Source of the DNA: Blumeriella jaapii
Lineage: Eukaryota; Ascomycota; Leotiomycetes; Helotiales; Drepanopezizaceae
Assembly (NCBI GenBank): GCA_009599575.1
Contig: VWND01000080.1
Location: forward strand, 310,001-374,000
Length of the DNA: 64,000 bases
Reading direction: 5' to 3'
Of the stretch, positions 36,143-46,996 are shown one piece after another; within the stretch, counting starts at the first letter, position 1, and each line of letters starts with the position of its first letter. A program made the translations under genes and the position numbers. Under the pieces are notes generated by a model that saw nothing but the letters and a program-made list of their open reading frames with translations, made no database searches and had not been told where the DNA came from.

Positions 36143-36387
36143 TATTATCCTCCCGTCCGAAAAAAGCGCGCCTTCGAGCTTTTATCTATTAATACGTTAT
36201 TATCCAAATGATCGTACGAGTTTAAACCTTCGGAATACGCTTTCAGCCAATCTACAAGTTTTACAAAAAGACCGGGGAGCTTTTTATGCGCCAAATAAAA
36301 GTCGCGCATTTTTAAAAAAGCATATATAAAGTCAAACGCGGGGTACTACGTGAAATTTTTATTTAAGCTTATTTAAAAAGCTTTGTA

Positions 36388-36720
36388 TTAAAGGGTCTTC
36401 CGCTGCATTCGATAAGCGATTAATTTTTCGATTTCGTATTTAAATTTATTAATTATATTAATAAATTTAAAAGCTGGGTTAACCTGACCTGGAAACGCGT
36501 CGTTAGCTGTTTTACGCAGTCGATTAGCGTAAAAAATTAGATATACGTTTATAATACTAAAAAAGTTTAGCTTAAAAGCGTTGTCGAAAATTTTGGCTAC
36601 AATTTTAAAAAAGCCGTTTATAAGATTGTCGAGCTTGCGGAAAAGCCGAAAGGTCGGAAATAGACGCATATCGAGCTATACGTAATCGCTAACGTTAAAA
36701 TCGATCGCGCGGCGAAATTT
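36388..36720 (-). pseudogene. Gypsy integrase C-terminal region remnant
   Basis: The minus-strand frame carries LDMRLFPTFRLFRKLDN and later FKIVAKIFDNAFKL, then INVYLIFYANRLRK. This corresponds to the GPF/GPY-like region after the integrase core of fungal gypsy elements (families typically read WLD, then RPSRKLD, GPFKI, and HPVFH). The expected Trp before LDM is a TAG stop, the change expected from G-to-A mutation of TGG. Confidence 0.8.
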
Positions 36721-37021
36721 ATTCGCATTTCTTTTTATTTTATCGTAAGCTTATTAAAAATGCGATTTAGCGAGGTTCCAGGCGTCGTAATAACGGCGAG
36801 CGTACGCACGAGTTTCGTTTGCGTTTAGTTTGTGTAAAAGATTGGGAGAAAAGAAAGTATCGAGCTTTCAGTTTTAATTAATATAAGAAATATAACCGTA
36901 TACAATTTTAAAAAGTAAAAAACCATTTAGATTTTCGTAAAAAAAAATTATTTGAGCGAAATTTATTATTAAAAAAAATTCGCTTTAATCGTTTTAATAA
37001 AAGTTTACGAAAAGTCGAAAG

Positions 37022-37190
37022 TGTGACGAACCTCATATATTTCCCTTAAGATACAGACAGAGAGCTGAAAGGAAGGAAGCTCGGGGCGAACTATATACAC
37101 TGTAGAACCCCCTGCCCTGGCGCTACGCCAGAACTGTAACGGAAGGCTGAACAGCCGAAAGCCGAACAGCCGAATGGCCGGGCCGTTACA
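37022..37190 (-). repeat. LTR of the nested element, left copy (3' LTR)
   Basis: 169 bases. Against the right copy it differs by one 3-base indel (GGAAGGAAGC versus GGAAGGC) and a few C/T differences, so the pair is young. Confidence 0.9.
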
Positions 37191-37340
37191 CTACCCCTCC
37201 CTCCGAAAAAAGCTGGCCTTTCAGCTGTACAGAAAATTATACCGAAGGTTCGGCACACCGAAATAAAATGAACGAACGATTGCAATTGCAATCAAAAAAT
37301 AAAGGAGTGTAAAAATGAAAGAAAACCATTATTGAAACCC

Positions 37341-38560
37341 CTATTCCGAACCGTCCGAAAACTCCTCAGCCAGTGCAGCTTCGATTTCAGCCTTATTTTC
37401 GTCGCCGTACAAACCGATTGCAGCCATTTGCTTTCGTTTCAAAACGTCGCGAGGTATGGCGGGTCTGAATTTGCAGCCCGCAATCCAGTGATTTGTACCG
37501 CCGCACTTAGTGCAACAGCCTGTGCGACGCCAATCTTCTTTTTGAGCCATTGATAAATGGGGAGCCCTAGGTAGAATTGGGTATTTCTGATCTAGGGTCA
37601 AAGTTTCGTTTTTATTGATTGCATCTGAAACTTCGATTGCACTTAATTTATTAATGCGTTCGAGCTTCTTTCGTTCTTCGATTTGGGTTATATCTATCGG
37701 GTCGCCAGCGTCGTATGTTAGCCGGCGGGTCGGCGTATTCGTACGCATACCGACCATCCTAGGGGGGGGGTTGTTCCGAGGGGCGTTCCGAGGGGTGCTA
37801 GGGCCGGGCTGGCCCGAAGGGAAAGAAGAAGGGCCGAAATTGGAAGGGCCGAAATTGGCTGATCGGGAACCCGAACCAACTAAACGTTGTAAAAATGCAA
37901 CGTATGCGATCCAAGTGGTGGGAAGGTTTATATGGCCCCGGAGTAGCCTTTTCACCGGGTCGGCTAAACCGTTCCGAAATGCGACGATTTTGGCTACGTT
38001 ATCTCAATTAATACGACTTTCGTGCAACAAACGCTGAAAGGTCGTAATGTAAACTTGCAAAGAGCTGGAATCTTGTTTGCACGCTAGTAGTCGGTCTTCT
38101 GCCTTCTGAACTTTATTCGGGTTATCGTACACTCGGCGCAGTTTTTCGAGTAAAGTATGATAACTCCAAGATTGATGTGATTCGGCCGCAGGGGTAGGAC
38201 TAGCGATTGGCAGTTGTTTTCGAGATTTGCAAAGACGTAGTAGAATTGGGCGGTGGCGTTGCCGATTGATTGGCCGTCGACTCGTAATTTGGTTTTAATT
38301 GAGGGGTACCATGTATCCTATTTGGCTTCACCAAATTTGATAGGATCGGGTAAATACGGCCTGGGCCGACGATTTTCGGTCAGATCGTCGATTCGTGTAT
38401 CGAGGTTTTCAAGCTGCTGCTCGAGTTCTAAGATGCGTTGTTGCATTTGCAGTTGAATAGAACTGGCAGAGCCTTCAGGAAGTGGTGTAGATATAGCTAT
38501 GACGTAGCTAGTCTAGAAGCGAAAGAACAAAGGGGAGGTTGGTGCTGTAGTAGCTGTCGG
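37341..38560 (-). pseudogene. Gag-like gene of the nested element, zinc knuckle present, frame broken
   Basis: The minus strand encodes a gag-like protein. It starts with a coiled-coil-like segment (LELEQQLENLDTRIDDL), then a capsid-like region (TAQFYYVFANLENN). An open 204-codon part (37341-37955) follows, with a CCHC zinc knuckle CTKCGGTNHWIAGC and an acidic end. The frame is interrupted by two stops at positions where Trp is expected (TAG near 38313 and TGA near 38008) and by one frameshift between them near 38190. Both stops fit G-to-A change of TGG. The protein cannot be made from this copy as it stands. Confidence 0.82.
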
Positions 38561-38925
38561 GGGTGCTTTTGGGTCGGAAGCACCAAGTTATCGGTGGGAG
38601 TAGTCGTATTGAAGTATTGTAAGGCAGTGCACGCTAGTATGGCGGTAGCGTACGAGAAGGTGCAATAATCGTAGTAATAGAAGGTAGGTAGGTTGGTGGC
38701 GCAATTGATCGGAAGCGCCTGAAATAATAAATTTCGGGAGGTGAAGAATGGTGCGAGAGGTCGGATACACCGGAAACAATACGTGGCGAGAGTTGTAGTC
38801 GATAAAAAGGGTCAATAACCAATAATTAATAAATTAATGAACCAATATCAATAAAGTCAATAAATCAATAACCAATAATTAATAATTAATAATACGACGT
38901 CACTCCGAACGAAGGGTTTGTATAG

Positions 38926-39091
38926 TGTGACGAACCTCATATATTTTTCTTAAGATACAGACAGAGAGCTGAAAGGAAGGCTCGGGGCGAACTATATACA
39001 CTGTAGAACCCCCTGCCCTGGCGCTACGCCAGAACTGTAACGGAAGGCTGAACAGCCGAAAGCCGAACAGCCGAATGGCCGGGCCGTTACA
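38926..39091 (-). repeat. LTR of the nested element, right copy (5' LTR)
   Basis: 166 bases, nearly identical to the left copy. Contains the GCTGAACAGCCGAAAGCCGA repeat-like segment near its end. Confidence 0.9.
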
Positions 39092-39560
39092 GAAAGCGTT
39101 TTTGCAGATATTAATTGTAAATTTCGGTTTGATTATCGGTTTTAAAATAAGCGGCTGTCGAAAGCTTTAATTGCGTACCGAATATTTTATTTAATTCAAA
39201 CCAAAAAATAAATTAATATTAAAAGCTACGATCGCTAATAATATTTTTCGGAAAGCCAAAATACTTATATACGTGGAATATATATAATTTGGCGAAGCTT
39301 CGAGCGTCGATATTTTTATAACAAAAGATCGAAATAGCTTGCTTGGAAAAGCGATTTATTATTACAAATACGTTATCGTAATCGTATTTGTTTTTGTTAA
39401 AGTTGCAAAAGTTTATTATAACGTGTTTTCAAAAATGGTCAAAAACAGAAAAAGGCTAAAAAAAGCCGGGGCGCTTATTTTTTAAAACAAAATTCTTTCG
39501 ATAAGCGTAGCAATTGCGATAATATTGTTTTACAAAAGCTGTTATATTTCGCTAATAATA

Positions 39561-39785
39561 TTAATTCGAAAGCAATTGCGTAGTTTTGCGAGCGCTGAAA
39601 TAAACGATGAAAATCTGGTCGTGCATTTTTCGTATAAAAGCTAAACGAAAATAATCGACGTCTGGTATTATTAAGCGACCGTAATATAACAGCAAATCGC
39701 GTTTAAATATATACGAAAACGGAGTATTATTAGCGTCGTTTTTTTTCGTAGCGTTTCGTACAGCTTTTTTTCGGAGGGCTATCAA
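39561..39785 (-). pseudogene. Gypsy integrase N-terminal (zinc-binding) region remnant
   Basis: The minus-strand frame contains LLYYGRLIIPD, then IRKMHDQIFIVYF and RKTTQLLS. This matches the LYxGRLxxP...HDxxxxGHxGxxKT block at the start of gypsy integrases, with several changes that look like RIP. Confidence 0.75.
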
Positions 39786-39999
39786 GCTGCTAATTATGCG
39801 ATTAGCGTAGAAAAGCTAATTAATAATACGAAATGCGAAAGAAAAATTAGCTATTTTAATAATAAAAACAGCTGTTTCGAAAGCCGTGAAAAATCGAAGT
39901 TTTTTAATTAAAAATCGGTGATCGATCTGATCGGTTCGAAAAAAGGTTTGCAAGCGCTAAATGCGTTTAAAAGAATTCTGACGGTCGAGTTCGCTCGTA

Positions 40000-40420
40000 C
40001 GACGTATTAATACGTTAGCCAAAAAATTGTGTTTATTTAGTTTATATATAATAAAAAAGTTGTAATCGGCGAAAAGCTCGGCTCAGCGTGTTTATCGAAC
40101 GTTTAAAAATTTGAAAATTATAAAATATTCCAAGGCTTTGTAATTAATAATAATTTTGATTTGATAAATTAAGCCAGCTAATTTAATACGAAAGTTGCTT
40201 AAAAATCTTACGATTGCGAGCATCTTTTTATCGTATACGACGTAATTTAGTTTTGCGAAAACTATAATTTTATTAAAATAAACGATTAAAAGCCAATCGT
40301 CGCTATAAAATTGCGAAAGCATAAAAGCTATTACGCCGTCGAAAGCGTTAATTTTTAATATGCAAAAAAGGTTTTGTTTGTAATATTATAAAACTGGTGC
40401 AATAATAAAAGCTAGTATAA
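40000..40420 (-). pseudogene. Gypsy RNase H region remnant
   Basis: The minus-strand frame has LSQFYSDDWLLIVYFNK and LNYVVYDKKMLAIVRFL, then IIINYKALEYF. This is the gypsy RNase H pattern (Y-D-K-E-L-L-A-I-V, then T-D-H-K-A-L-E-Y-F) with acidic and His positions mutated. The preceding stretch up to the reverse transcriptase is also readable but has stops. Confidence 0.8.
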
Positions 40421-40589
40421 AAAGGTCGAAACTTTTCTAATATTCAAAAGTGAAATTAAAAAAAACGTTAACTTTAATTAAATAAACCAAAAGCTTTGCA
40501 ATTATATCGTAGTTTCGAATAAAACGTCGGTAAAAATTATAAAAACCAAAAAAGCTTTGTACATTTTTTACAATAGTAAAAAGCTTTTA

Positions 40590-41335
40590 ATAGGCGATTA
40601 CGAAAACTTTTTCTGGATTTATTTTTAGATTTTTAATCGAGATAATAAAATTTAAATAACGGATTCGAATAACGTTGAATTTAAATTTCCGAATATCGGC
40701 CTGTAATTCAGCGTCAGCGAGCCTTTGAAGCATTTTGCGAACGTATATAGCGTGTTCCAAAGGGTCGGACGAATAAATGAAAATATTATTTAAATATATA
40801 ATACAAAAATCGTTTAAATAATCGAAAAAACGTCGTTTATATAACGTTGATAAATTGCGGGTTTATTAATAAGGCCAAAAAATAGCATTTTGCATTTATA
40901 AGCGTCGTAACGCGTACGAAACGTCGTCAGTTTTTTATTAGCGAAATTTATTCGAATTTTGTAAAAGGTTTAACGAATATCGAGCTTCGTAAAAATTCGC
41001 GTTTTCGAAAAACAAGCAAAAGTTTTATCGATGAAAAAAAAAGGATAGCGATTTTTACGGATAATATTATTAAAAGCTCGATAATCGATACAAAAACGCA
41101 GTAAACCGTCGGGTTTTTTGGCGAAAAGTATTAAAGCAGCGAAAAAAACGGTAAAAAGTTCGATAAAACTTTTGTTAAGATTATTTTGTAAATAGATTTT
41201 GATAATTTCGAATTTTAAAATCGATATTTTATACAAAAAAGTGTATTTTAGCTTTTTTTTATTTATAATAAGCTCGATCTTATAATCGTAAGGCCGGTAA
41301 AAAGCTAGCTCGTTGCTGGCGGCCTTAGAAAACAC
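40590..41335 (-). pseudogene. Gypsy reverse transcriptase remnant
   Basis: The minus-strand frame shows ASNELAFYRPYDYKIEL, FAKKPDGLLRFCIDYRAFN and RIFTKLDIR, all landmark blocks of Ty3/gypsy RT. Further on (near 40782-40800) the YxDD active-site block reads as YLNN, consistent with D-to-N codon changes by G-to-A mutation. The enzyme is inactive in this copy. Confidence 0.88.
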
Positions 41336-42459
41336 GTGTTCGAGGTTTTTATATTTCGAAGAAAAAAATTCGAAAAAAGGTTTATTCGAAATTAGCTTTG
41401 CTAAGCTGATTAAAAAAGTCGAAATCGATATTTTATTCGTTTTGAAACGTTCGAAAAAACTGTAAAATTAGGTTTTAAAAAAAGTGTTATACGTAAAATC
41501 GTTTAGTATTTTGTCGATTTCGTATAAAAAAGTTGAAAACATTTCAATTGTTTTTTTTTTGAAAATCAGCTTAAAAGCGTATGCAATAATTTAACAGATG
41601 GAAATTGGATAAGCAATAAATTAAGGGATTCGTTTTCGAATTGGTCGTTTGAAAAGTTCAAAAGGTGGCTTATTTGAATTATCGATTATATTAAACTGAA
41701 AGGCTATCGCGGCGAAGGTTTTTTTTCGGTTTTTAATATAATTGTTTTTCGTAGAACGAAAAAGCTGTTCTGACGAAAAAAAAAAAGAAAAAGAAATAGA
41801 AATAATAGAAAAAAAATCGGCAACTTGGGAAAATGGTGTAATTTCTTATATTATTCTATTAGCGTTGTTATCGAAATTGGCACCGCGAATGAAATTCGAT
41901 TTTTTCGCGCTTCGCATAGCGTCGTAAATTTGCTATAATTAATTAAGGTTTTTGTTACGTTTTACAGCGTCGTTTTAATGGCGAAATTGAATTTTTCGAA
42001 AATGCAAATAAAAGATTTTAATACAACGAGCGTAAAAGGTTGTAAAAAGGTAAGATTTCGGCTAATAAAGCTTGCGTTTATTACAATTTAATAAAACTTG
42101 GTGTTCGGCCAACTAAGCTTTTTTTAAAATTATATTATGATTTCCGAGGTTGGTAATTAAAAAAAAAGTAAACGATTATATTCGATTATTAATAATAAGA
42201 TTGAAAAGCGTAAAATATATAATTAAATAGCCACGAGCTTTATTATACTTTTTTATAGAAAAAAGAGCCGGGAAAAATTAAATCAAAAGTTTTTAAAAAA
42301 AAAAAAAAGATTTAATTAGCGCCGAATCGATTAACGTATAACCGTTCGCTCTAAAATCGGCGAGCGCTTTTATTTTGTACGAAAAGTTATTTTTGGTAAA
42401 TATAACGGAAATTATTAGTAAATCGTTATTAAAAAGCTTTCGAACGTTAAAATAACGCA

Positions 42460-42830
42460 TATTGCGCAACACGCCTAAAAAGGAGGCTTTGCTTAGGCCT
42501 GGGCGTTTCTTCGGCTGGCGGGAGCTTTAACTTTTTCGTATGCGTTTTAAAAGTCGTTTGGAAGGGGGTTTTCGTTTTTATTATTATTATTAAAGAACGA
42601 ATTTTCGGCCGGTTCGATTTCGTTTATATTTATCAGTTTGGGAGGGCTTTTGGATGGAACCGAGGGTCGGCTCGTAAAAGGTCGTGCAGATTGGCCTCGA
42701 ATCTTCTGATATGGAATAAAAAACGAGCGTTGTCGTTGGTCCGATCGAAAAGGCGCCAGAAAGGGCGTTTTGGCGTGGAAAAGAAGGAAGAACAAGGGGC
42801 TGAGAAGGGGCTTATAAAGCATTTGAACGA
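42460..42830 (-). pseudogene. Probable gypsy gag or protease-region remnant
   Basis: A minus-strand stretch with less AT bias encodes a Pro/Ser/Arg-rich segment (RPFTSRPSVPSKSPPKL) at the position where gag ends. No zinc knuckle is clearly readable. Assignment rests mainly on position between the 5' LTR and the RT. Confidence 0.4.
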
Positions 42831-44101
42831 TTTTCGTACGTACGATTTGATTCGTAATACGCTTTGGTTAAAAACCTACCATTTTGATAAATAATAAACT
42901 TGATAAAGCGATTCGCGTATAAAATTCGTTTAGCCAATTGATTTTGTTTTTTTTATCGGACGGCGGTAAGCTAATTTTTAAAAGTCGTTGTACGCGCTTA
43001 TTTCAAATGCAACTTTTTTCGTAAACGCTTTAGTATTTTATCGCGGAAAGCGTTTCGAAGCTGTTTGTTAATCCGTATTTAAACGTTCGCTGCGAAAATG
43101 GAAAATCGCAAATAAAATCGTTAAAAGTCGTCGTGCGTATTTATTGCAAGCATTTTAAATTCGTTTTCGGCCTTTTGAACGTTTAAAAAATCGGCCAGAA
43201 AATCGGCGATTTTTTTTACTAATTCTTCGGAAGATATAAAATCGAAACGGTTTAAAATACGCGGGGTCAGAAATTTTTTTGCTACGCTTTCGGTCTGATC
43301 GAATATATAATTTTTACGAAATCGATCGCTAGCGAAATAATCGTAATAAAATTCGAAATTATCGAAAACTTTAGTTTTTTAATAGCATGCTTTATAATTT
43401 TTATTATTATTTAATTTAAACTTAAAGTTCGGAACGCGTTTTATACGAGCTAATCGAAAATCAGCAAATAAATAAAAATTATAACGTTTAAAAGGCGCGC
43501 TAAGGTTTTGGCCGTTATAAAAAGATTTAAAAAGAATTCGCGAAAAGCGTGGAAATTAATTTGCAACGTTTATTAATTGAAATAAAACGTTGCGAAAAAA
43601 TGGAGCAGCAGATTCGCGATTAACAAAAGCACGTTCGATAAATTTTATCAAACGCTTTAATTAAAAAGTCTATCGCAGTCGTATAATTTCCAAAAGTTAT
43701 CGTTTACGTTTTTGCGCTTTTTTCAATTGATTTTGCAAAAGTCTTAACTAAACGCTTTCAGCGCTAAGCTGCAAAAAAAAAATGGCAAGCGAAATGGTTA
43801 GCGCTCTGCCTTTTCCTTTGTTTTTTTTTTTTCGGGAGAAGGACTGTTTTTCAAAAAAAAAAAACTTTTGGGGAAGGCTGCTTTTTCGCTGATTAAAAAA
43901 AAAAAAAAAAAGTTGAAATATAATAGCAGAAGCTGAAAAGCTTTGCTAAAAGGGGGATCGTTAAACAAAAGCTATTTTTCGCAAAATGCGGAAATAAGCC
44001 TTTTCACGACCGGTCGATCATTTTGGTATAACCCGTAAGGAATTCGAAAGAAAAAATAATTTTACGCCGTCGCTAGCGTAAAAAAAAAATTGTTAATAAT
44101 A

Positions 44102-44366
44102 TAACGATTTAATTAGTCGAAAGGCTGGGAAATCAGTTAATTGGTCGCCGAATTTATATAATATAAGAAACGAGCTTTTGGTTTTGTAACAAAAATATTT
44201 ATTTAGAATTAACAACTGTAAAAGGCAGAAGTTGCTAAAAAGAAAAAGCCTTATATATATAAATAGTTTCCACAGTTGATGGGAAGACCCATCAGGAGAC
44301 CAGGGAGCTTGCAGCTATACGTAGTTGCTGGGGTGACACGAGAGGTGGCAACAAAGTGAATCGTCA
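44102..44366 (-). repeat. Gypsy LTR, right copy (5' LTR)
   Basis: The same length as the left LTR (265 bases). The 5' end has changed from TGACGAT to TAACGAT, and the 3' end AATCGTCA is intact. It retains more G/C than the left copy in its 3' half. Confidence 0.9.
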
Positions 44367-45666
44367 CAAACAAATTTATTATTTTTTGGCCGGAAGCATT
44401 TTTATTAAGCGTGCTTTTATTAAATTTGTTAGATTTTTTTTTAGGCTCGTAGTTAAACCTTTCGTCGATTTTTTCGTTAAATTTTTTATTAAATTCGGAT
44501 TCGGATATAATAACGGCGTTATCGAAAAAAAAAAATCGTTTTTCCGAAGCTTTTTTAATAATAAAAATAAACGAGTCAATTTTATATTTTTTTTTAAAAA
44601 ATCTTATTAATATCGATTTTCGAAGCTGTTTTTTTTTTGATTTTATCGATAAAAATAAAATCGGTAATATTTAACTTTTTGAAAGCTTCGTATTAAAGCA
44701 AAAAATCGTAAAACTGTAATAATTTAATACGTAAATCTGATTTTTCTTAGCTTTCGATATTTTTTATTTATTAGCGATATATAATAGCCAAATTAAAATA
44801 AACAGCTGAATCGAAAAAAATTACTAATTAGTATTAAATTAAAAAATAAAAACATAGCTTGCTTACTGCGGATATAAAATTAACTTAGCTCAGCAGACTT
44901 TTTAAAACTAATTATATTTATTAATTAGTATTGAATAAAATAAAAAATCGATTGGTTTAATTAATCGAAAAAACGATCGCGGAAACTGTTTATATTTAAA
45001 TTTCAAATTTCTGATATATTATTTTTGATTTTTTTTAAATTTTATTTTAAGTTTTTTTAGTATTTAATGCTTTTAAATGCGAAACGTTGTTTTTAAATTT
45101 AATTTTACAAATATAAAAATATAAATTAAATTCGGACAAATCTGATCCGAAATACTTGCGAATAATATAGCCGAAAAAAGTTTAAAAATAAAATATAAAG
45201 TTTTAAATACGAATTTTACGATTAAAAACACGTAAAACTTTTTTATTTTTTTCTGATAATTTAATAATATTTTTAATTTTTTCGATTTCCGAAATTGCTA
45301 ATACTTTTTTAATTATTAATTTGCGCTTTTTGGATTTTTTAATAAGCAAATTCGTAAGCTTTTGAAAATTAAAATAAAAAAAGCGTAAAATCCGGATATT
45401 TGAATTTATAATTATTTATTAAGCTAATTCTCGGAATATCAGCGAATATAAATTAAAAAATGCTAGTTATATTAGTATTAATTCGTTTGCTAGCAGAAGT
45501 ATTTAAGATACGCTGCAAAAAAATCAGCTTTTATATTATATACTAATATAAAAAAACTTATAATGCTAAAAGAAAAATATTTAAAACTACGACCAGATAG
45601 CATATTTTGCTTAGCTGAATTTGCAAACAAATGGCTTATATTTCGAAACTGTTGTTTGCGATCAAA

Positions 45667-45806
45667 AGGCTGATTGCGAACAGAAGGCTGATTGCGAACG
45701 AAAGGCTGATTGCGAACGAAAGGCTAATTGCGAACGGGAGGCTGATTGCGAACAGAAGGCTGATTGCGAACGGAAGACTGATTGCGAACAGAAAGCTGTT
45801 TATTGC
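45667..45806 (+). repeat. 18-base minisatellite (GGCTGATTGCGAACGAAA)n
   Basis: About eight tandem 18-base units with small variations (GAACAGAAG, GAACGAAAG, GAACGGAAG). One frame reads as a repeated KADCEQ/KADCER hexapeptide and another as RLIANE. It is much richer in G/C than its surroundings. Confidence 0.9.
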
Positions 45807-46149
45807 GCGGAAAATCCGAAATTTAAACAAGATTTGCTTTTATATCGCTATTTGTAAAAACTTGAAAAGCGAAAGTTTAAAAAGCATTTGAAAATTTTTG
45901 TAAAGCTAAATCGATTTGAAATTCGATATATTTTATAGCGTTTAACGGGTTTTAATCTGAGAATTGCGATGAATTTAAGAATTCTGATTAATTTAAAAAT
46001 TCTGATTGGCTAAAATTATGGCCGAAAAAAAACTGCTGTTAACCATTTTGAAAATTCGATAAACTGAATCCGGAAGGAAAAGCAGAAGAAAAAAGGTAGC
46101 GCTGTTCGCCCGGCGTATTTTTTCTATTAATATGTTTTTTATCGGATGC

Positions 46150-46310
46150 ATCTTTTTGACTTTTTTGATTTTTTTGACTTTTTTGACCTTTTTGACCTTT
46201 TTAACCTTTTTAATCTTTTTAATTTTTTTGACCTTTTTGACTTTTATAAACTTTTTGACTTTTTTAATCTTTTTTACCTTTTTTATTTTTTCGACCTTTT
46301 CGATTTCCTG
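46150..46310. repeat. Degenerate 9-base repeat (TTTTTGACC)n
   Basis: Tandem TTTTTGACC/TTTTTAATC nonamers. The minus strand reads as a KKVKKVKKI-type Lys-rich peptide, the plus strand as Phe/Leu-rich. C/T differences between units fit RIP-like mutation of a once more regular repeat. Confidence 0.85.
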
Positions 46311-46936
46311 GTTTTTCTTTTCCGCTTCCGCGTTTGCCTGAATTTTTAAATAGTATAATTGCGTTTCGAATATTTGTTTTATAATTAATTTAAATAAAAA
46401 TATGCAAAATAAAGTAAAAGCTGATTAAAAAAGCATTTACGAAGAATTTGAAAACTAAAAAAGTTTAAAAGTTAAAAAAAAATCAAAAAAGTTGGTATTT
46501 ATAAAATTTCCGATGATTTAAAGCGATAAGATTTCGGGTAATCGTCGTATGCAAAGTATTAAAGCTTAAAAAAGATTAGCTTTTAAAGGATTATATAATG
46601 CAAAAGACTAGCGACAAAAAAAGCTGGACCGTGCGAAAAGCTAATATTCGAATAAAATTAAATTCGGGATTTTAACGTTAAGCATTTCCGTTTTAATAAA
46701 TCTAAGTTGCAACGGATTTTGATATAACAAAAACCGTTTTAATTATTATAATATTATATTAATTTTAAAAATCGAAATTACAAATAATATTATATATACG
46801 CTTTTTTTTTTCGGAATTTTGCTAATTTATTTTAATGCCAGATTATAATTCTTAATATAAAAAGCTTTAAATCCAGTTTTAAATATAATAAAAATCGGCA
46901 AATGCGTATTCGAGGCGCTGATGCTAATGATTTGGC

Positions 46937-46996
46937 GTGTCGAAATTTATATTAAAATCGAAATTTATATTAAAATCGAAATTTATATTAAAATAA
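46937..46996. repeat. 18-base direct repeat (AAATCGAAATTTATATTA)n
   Basis: Three nearly perfect tandem units in otherwise degenerate DNA. Confidence 0.85.

Larger units (their letters stand above)
37022..39091 (-). mobile_element. Small non-autonomous (gag-only) LTR element nested in the gypsy element
   Basis: Direct LTRs of 169 and 166 bases bound a 2.07-kb element. Both start TGTGACGAACC and end GGGCCGTTACA. The target duplication GAAAG is perfect (37017-37021 and 39092-39096). A CTACCCCTCCCTCC tract next to the left LTR is a minus-strand polypurine tract. The only protein remnant is gag on the minus strand; there is no room for pol. Base composition is far closer to normal than the surrounding gypsy DNA, so insertion probably came after the main mutational decay of the host element. 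An alternative is an internally deleted gypsy copy. Confidence 0.9.
35878..44366 (-). mobile_element. Ty3/gypsy LTR retrotransposon, degenerate, minus strand
   Basis: Two direct 265-base LTRs bound about 8.5 kb. LTR ends read TGACGAT...ATCGTCA; the start of the right copy has decayed from TG to TA. Just inside the left LTR the + strand reads TATTATCCTCCCGTCC, which is a polypurine tract on the minus strand, so the element runs right to left. The pol order on the minus strand is reverse transcriptase (41.3-40.6 kb), RNase H (about 40.4-40.0 kb), integrase zinc region (39.8-39.6 kb) and the integrase C-terminal region (36.7-36.4 kb). That order is Ty3/gypsy type. All frames are broken. The flanking bases (CAATA left, CAAAC right) are not a clean target duplication. 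A younger element interrupts the integrase part. Confidence 0.9.

Noticed and set aside
35873..44371. Five-base target duplication of the gypsy element
   Set aside because: Flanks CAATA and CAAAC share only the first three bases. This could be a mutated duplication but is not convincing.
45667..45806. CRISPR-like array
   Set aside because: The units are contiguous without unique spacers, and the DNA is eukaryotic.
46132..46341. Phe/Leu-rich membrane protein
   Set aside because: It is the plus-strand reading of a degenerate nonamer repeat. There is no start context or neighbouring gene structure.
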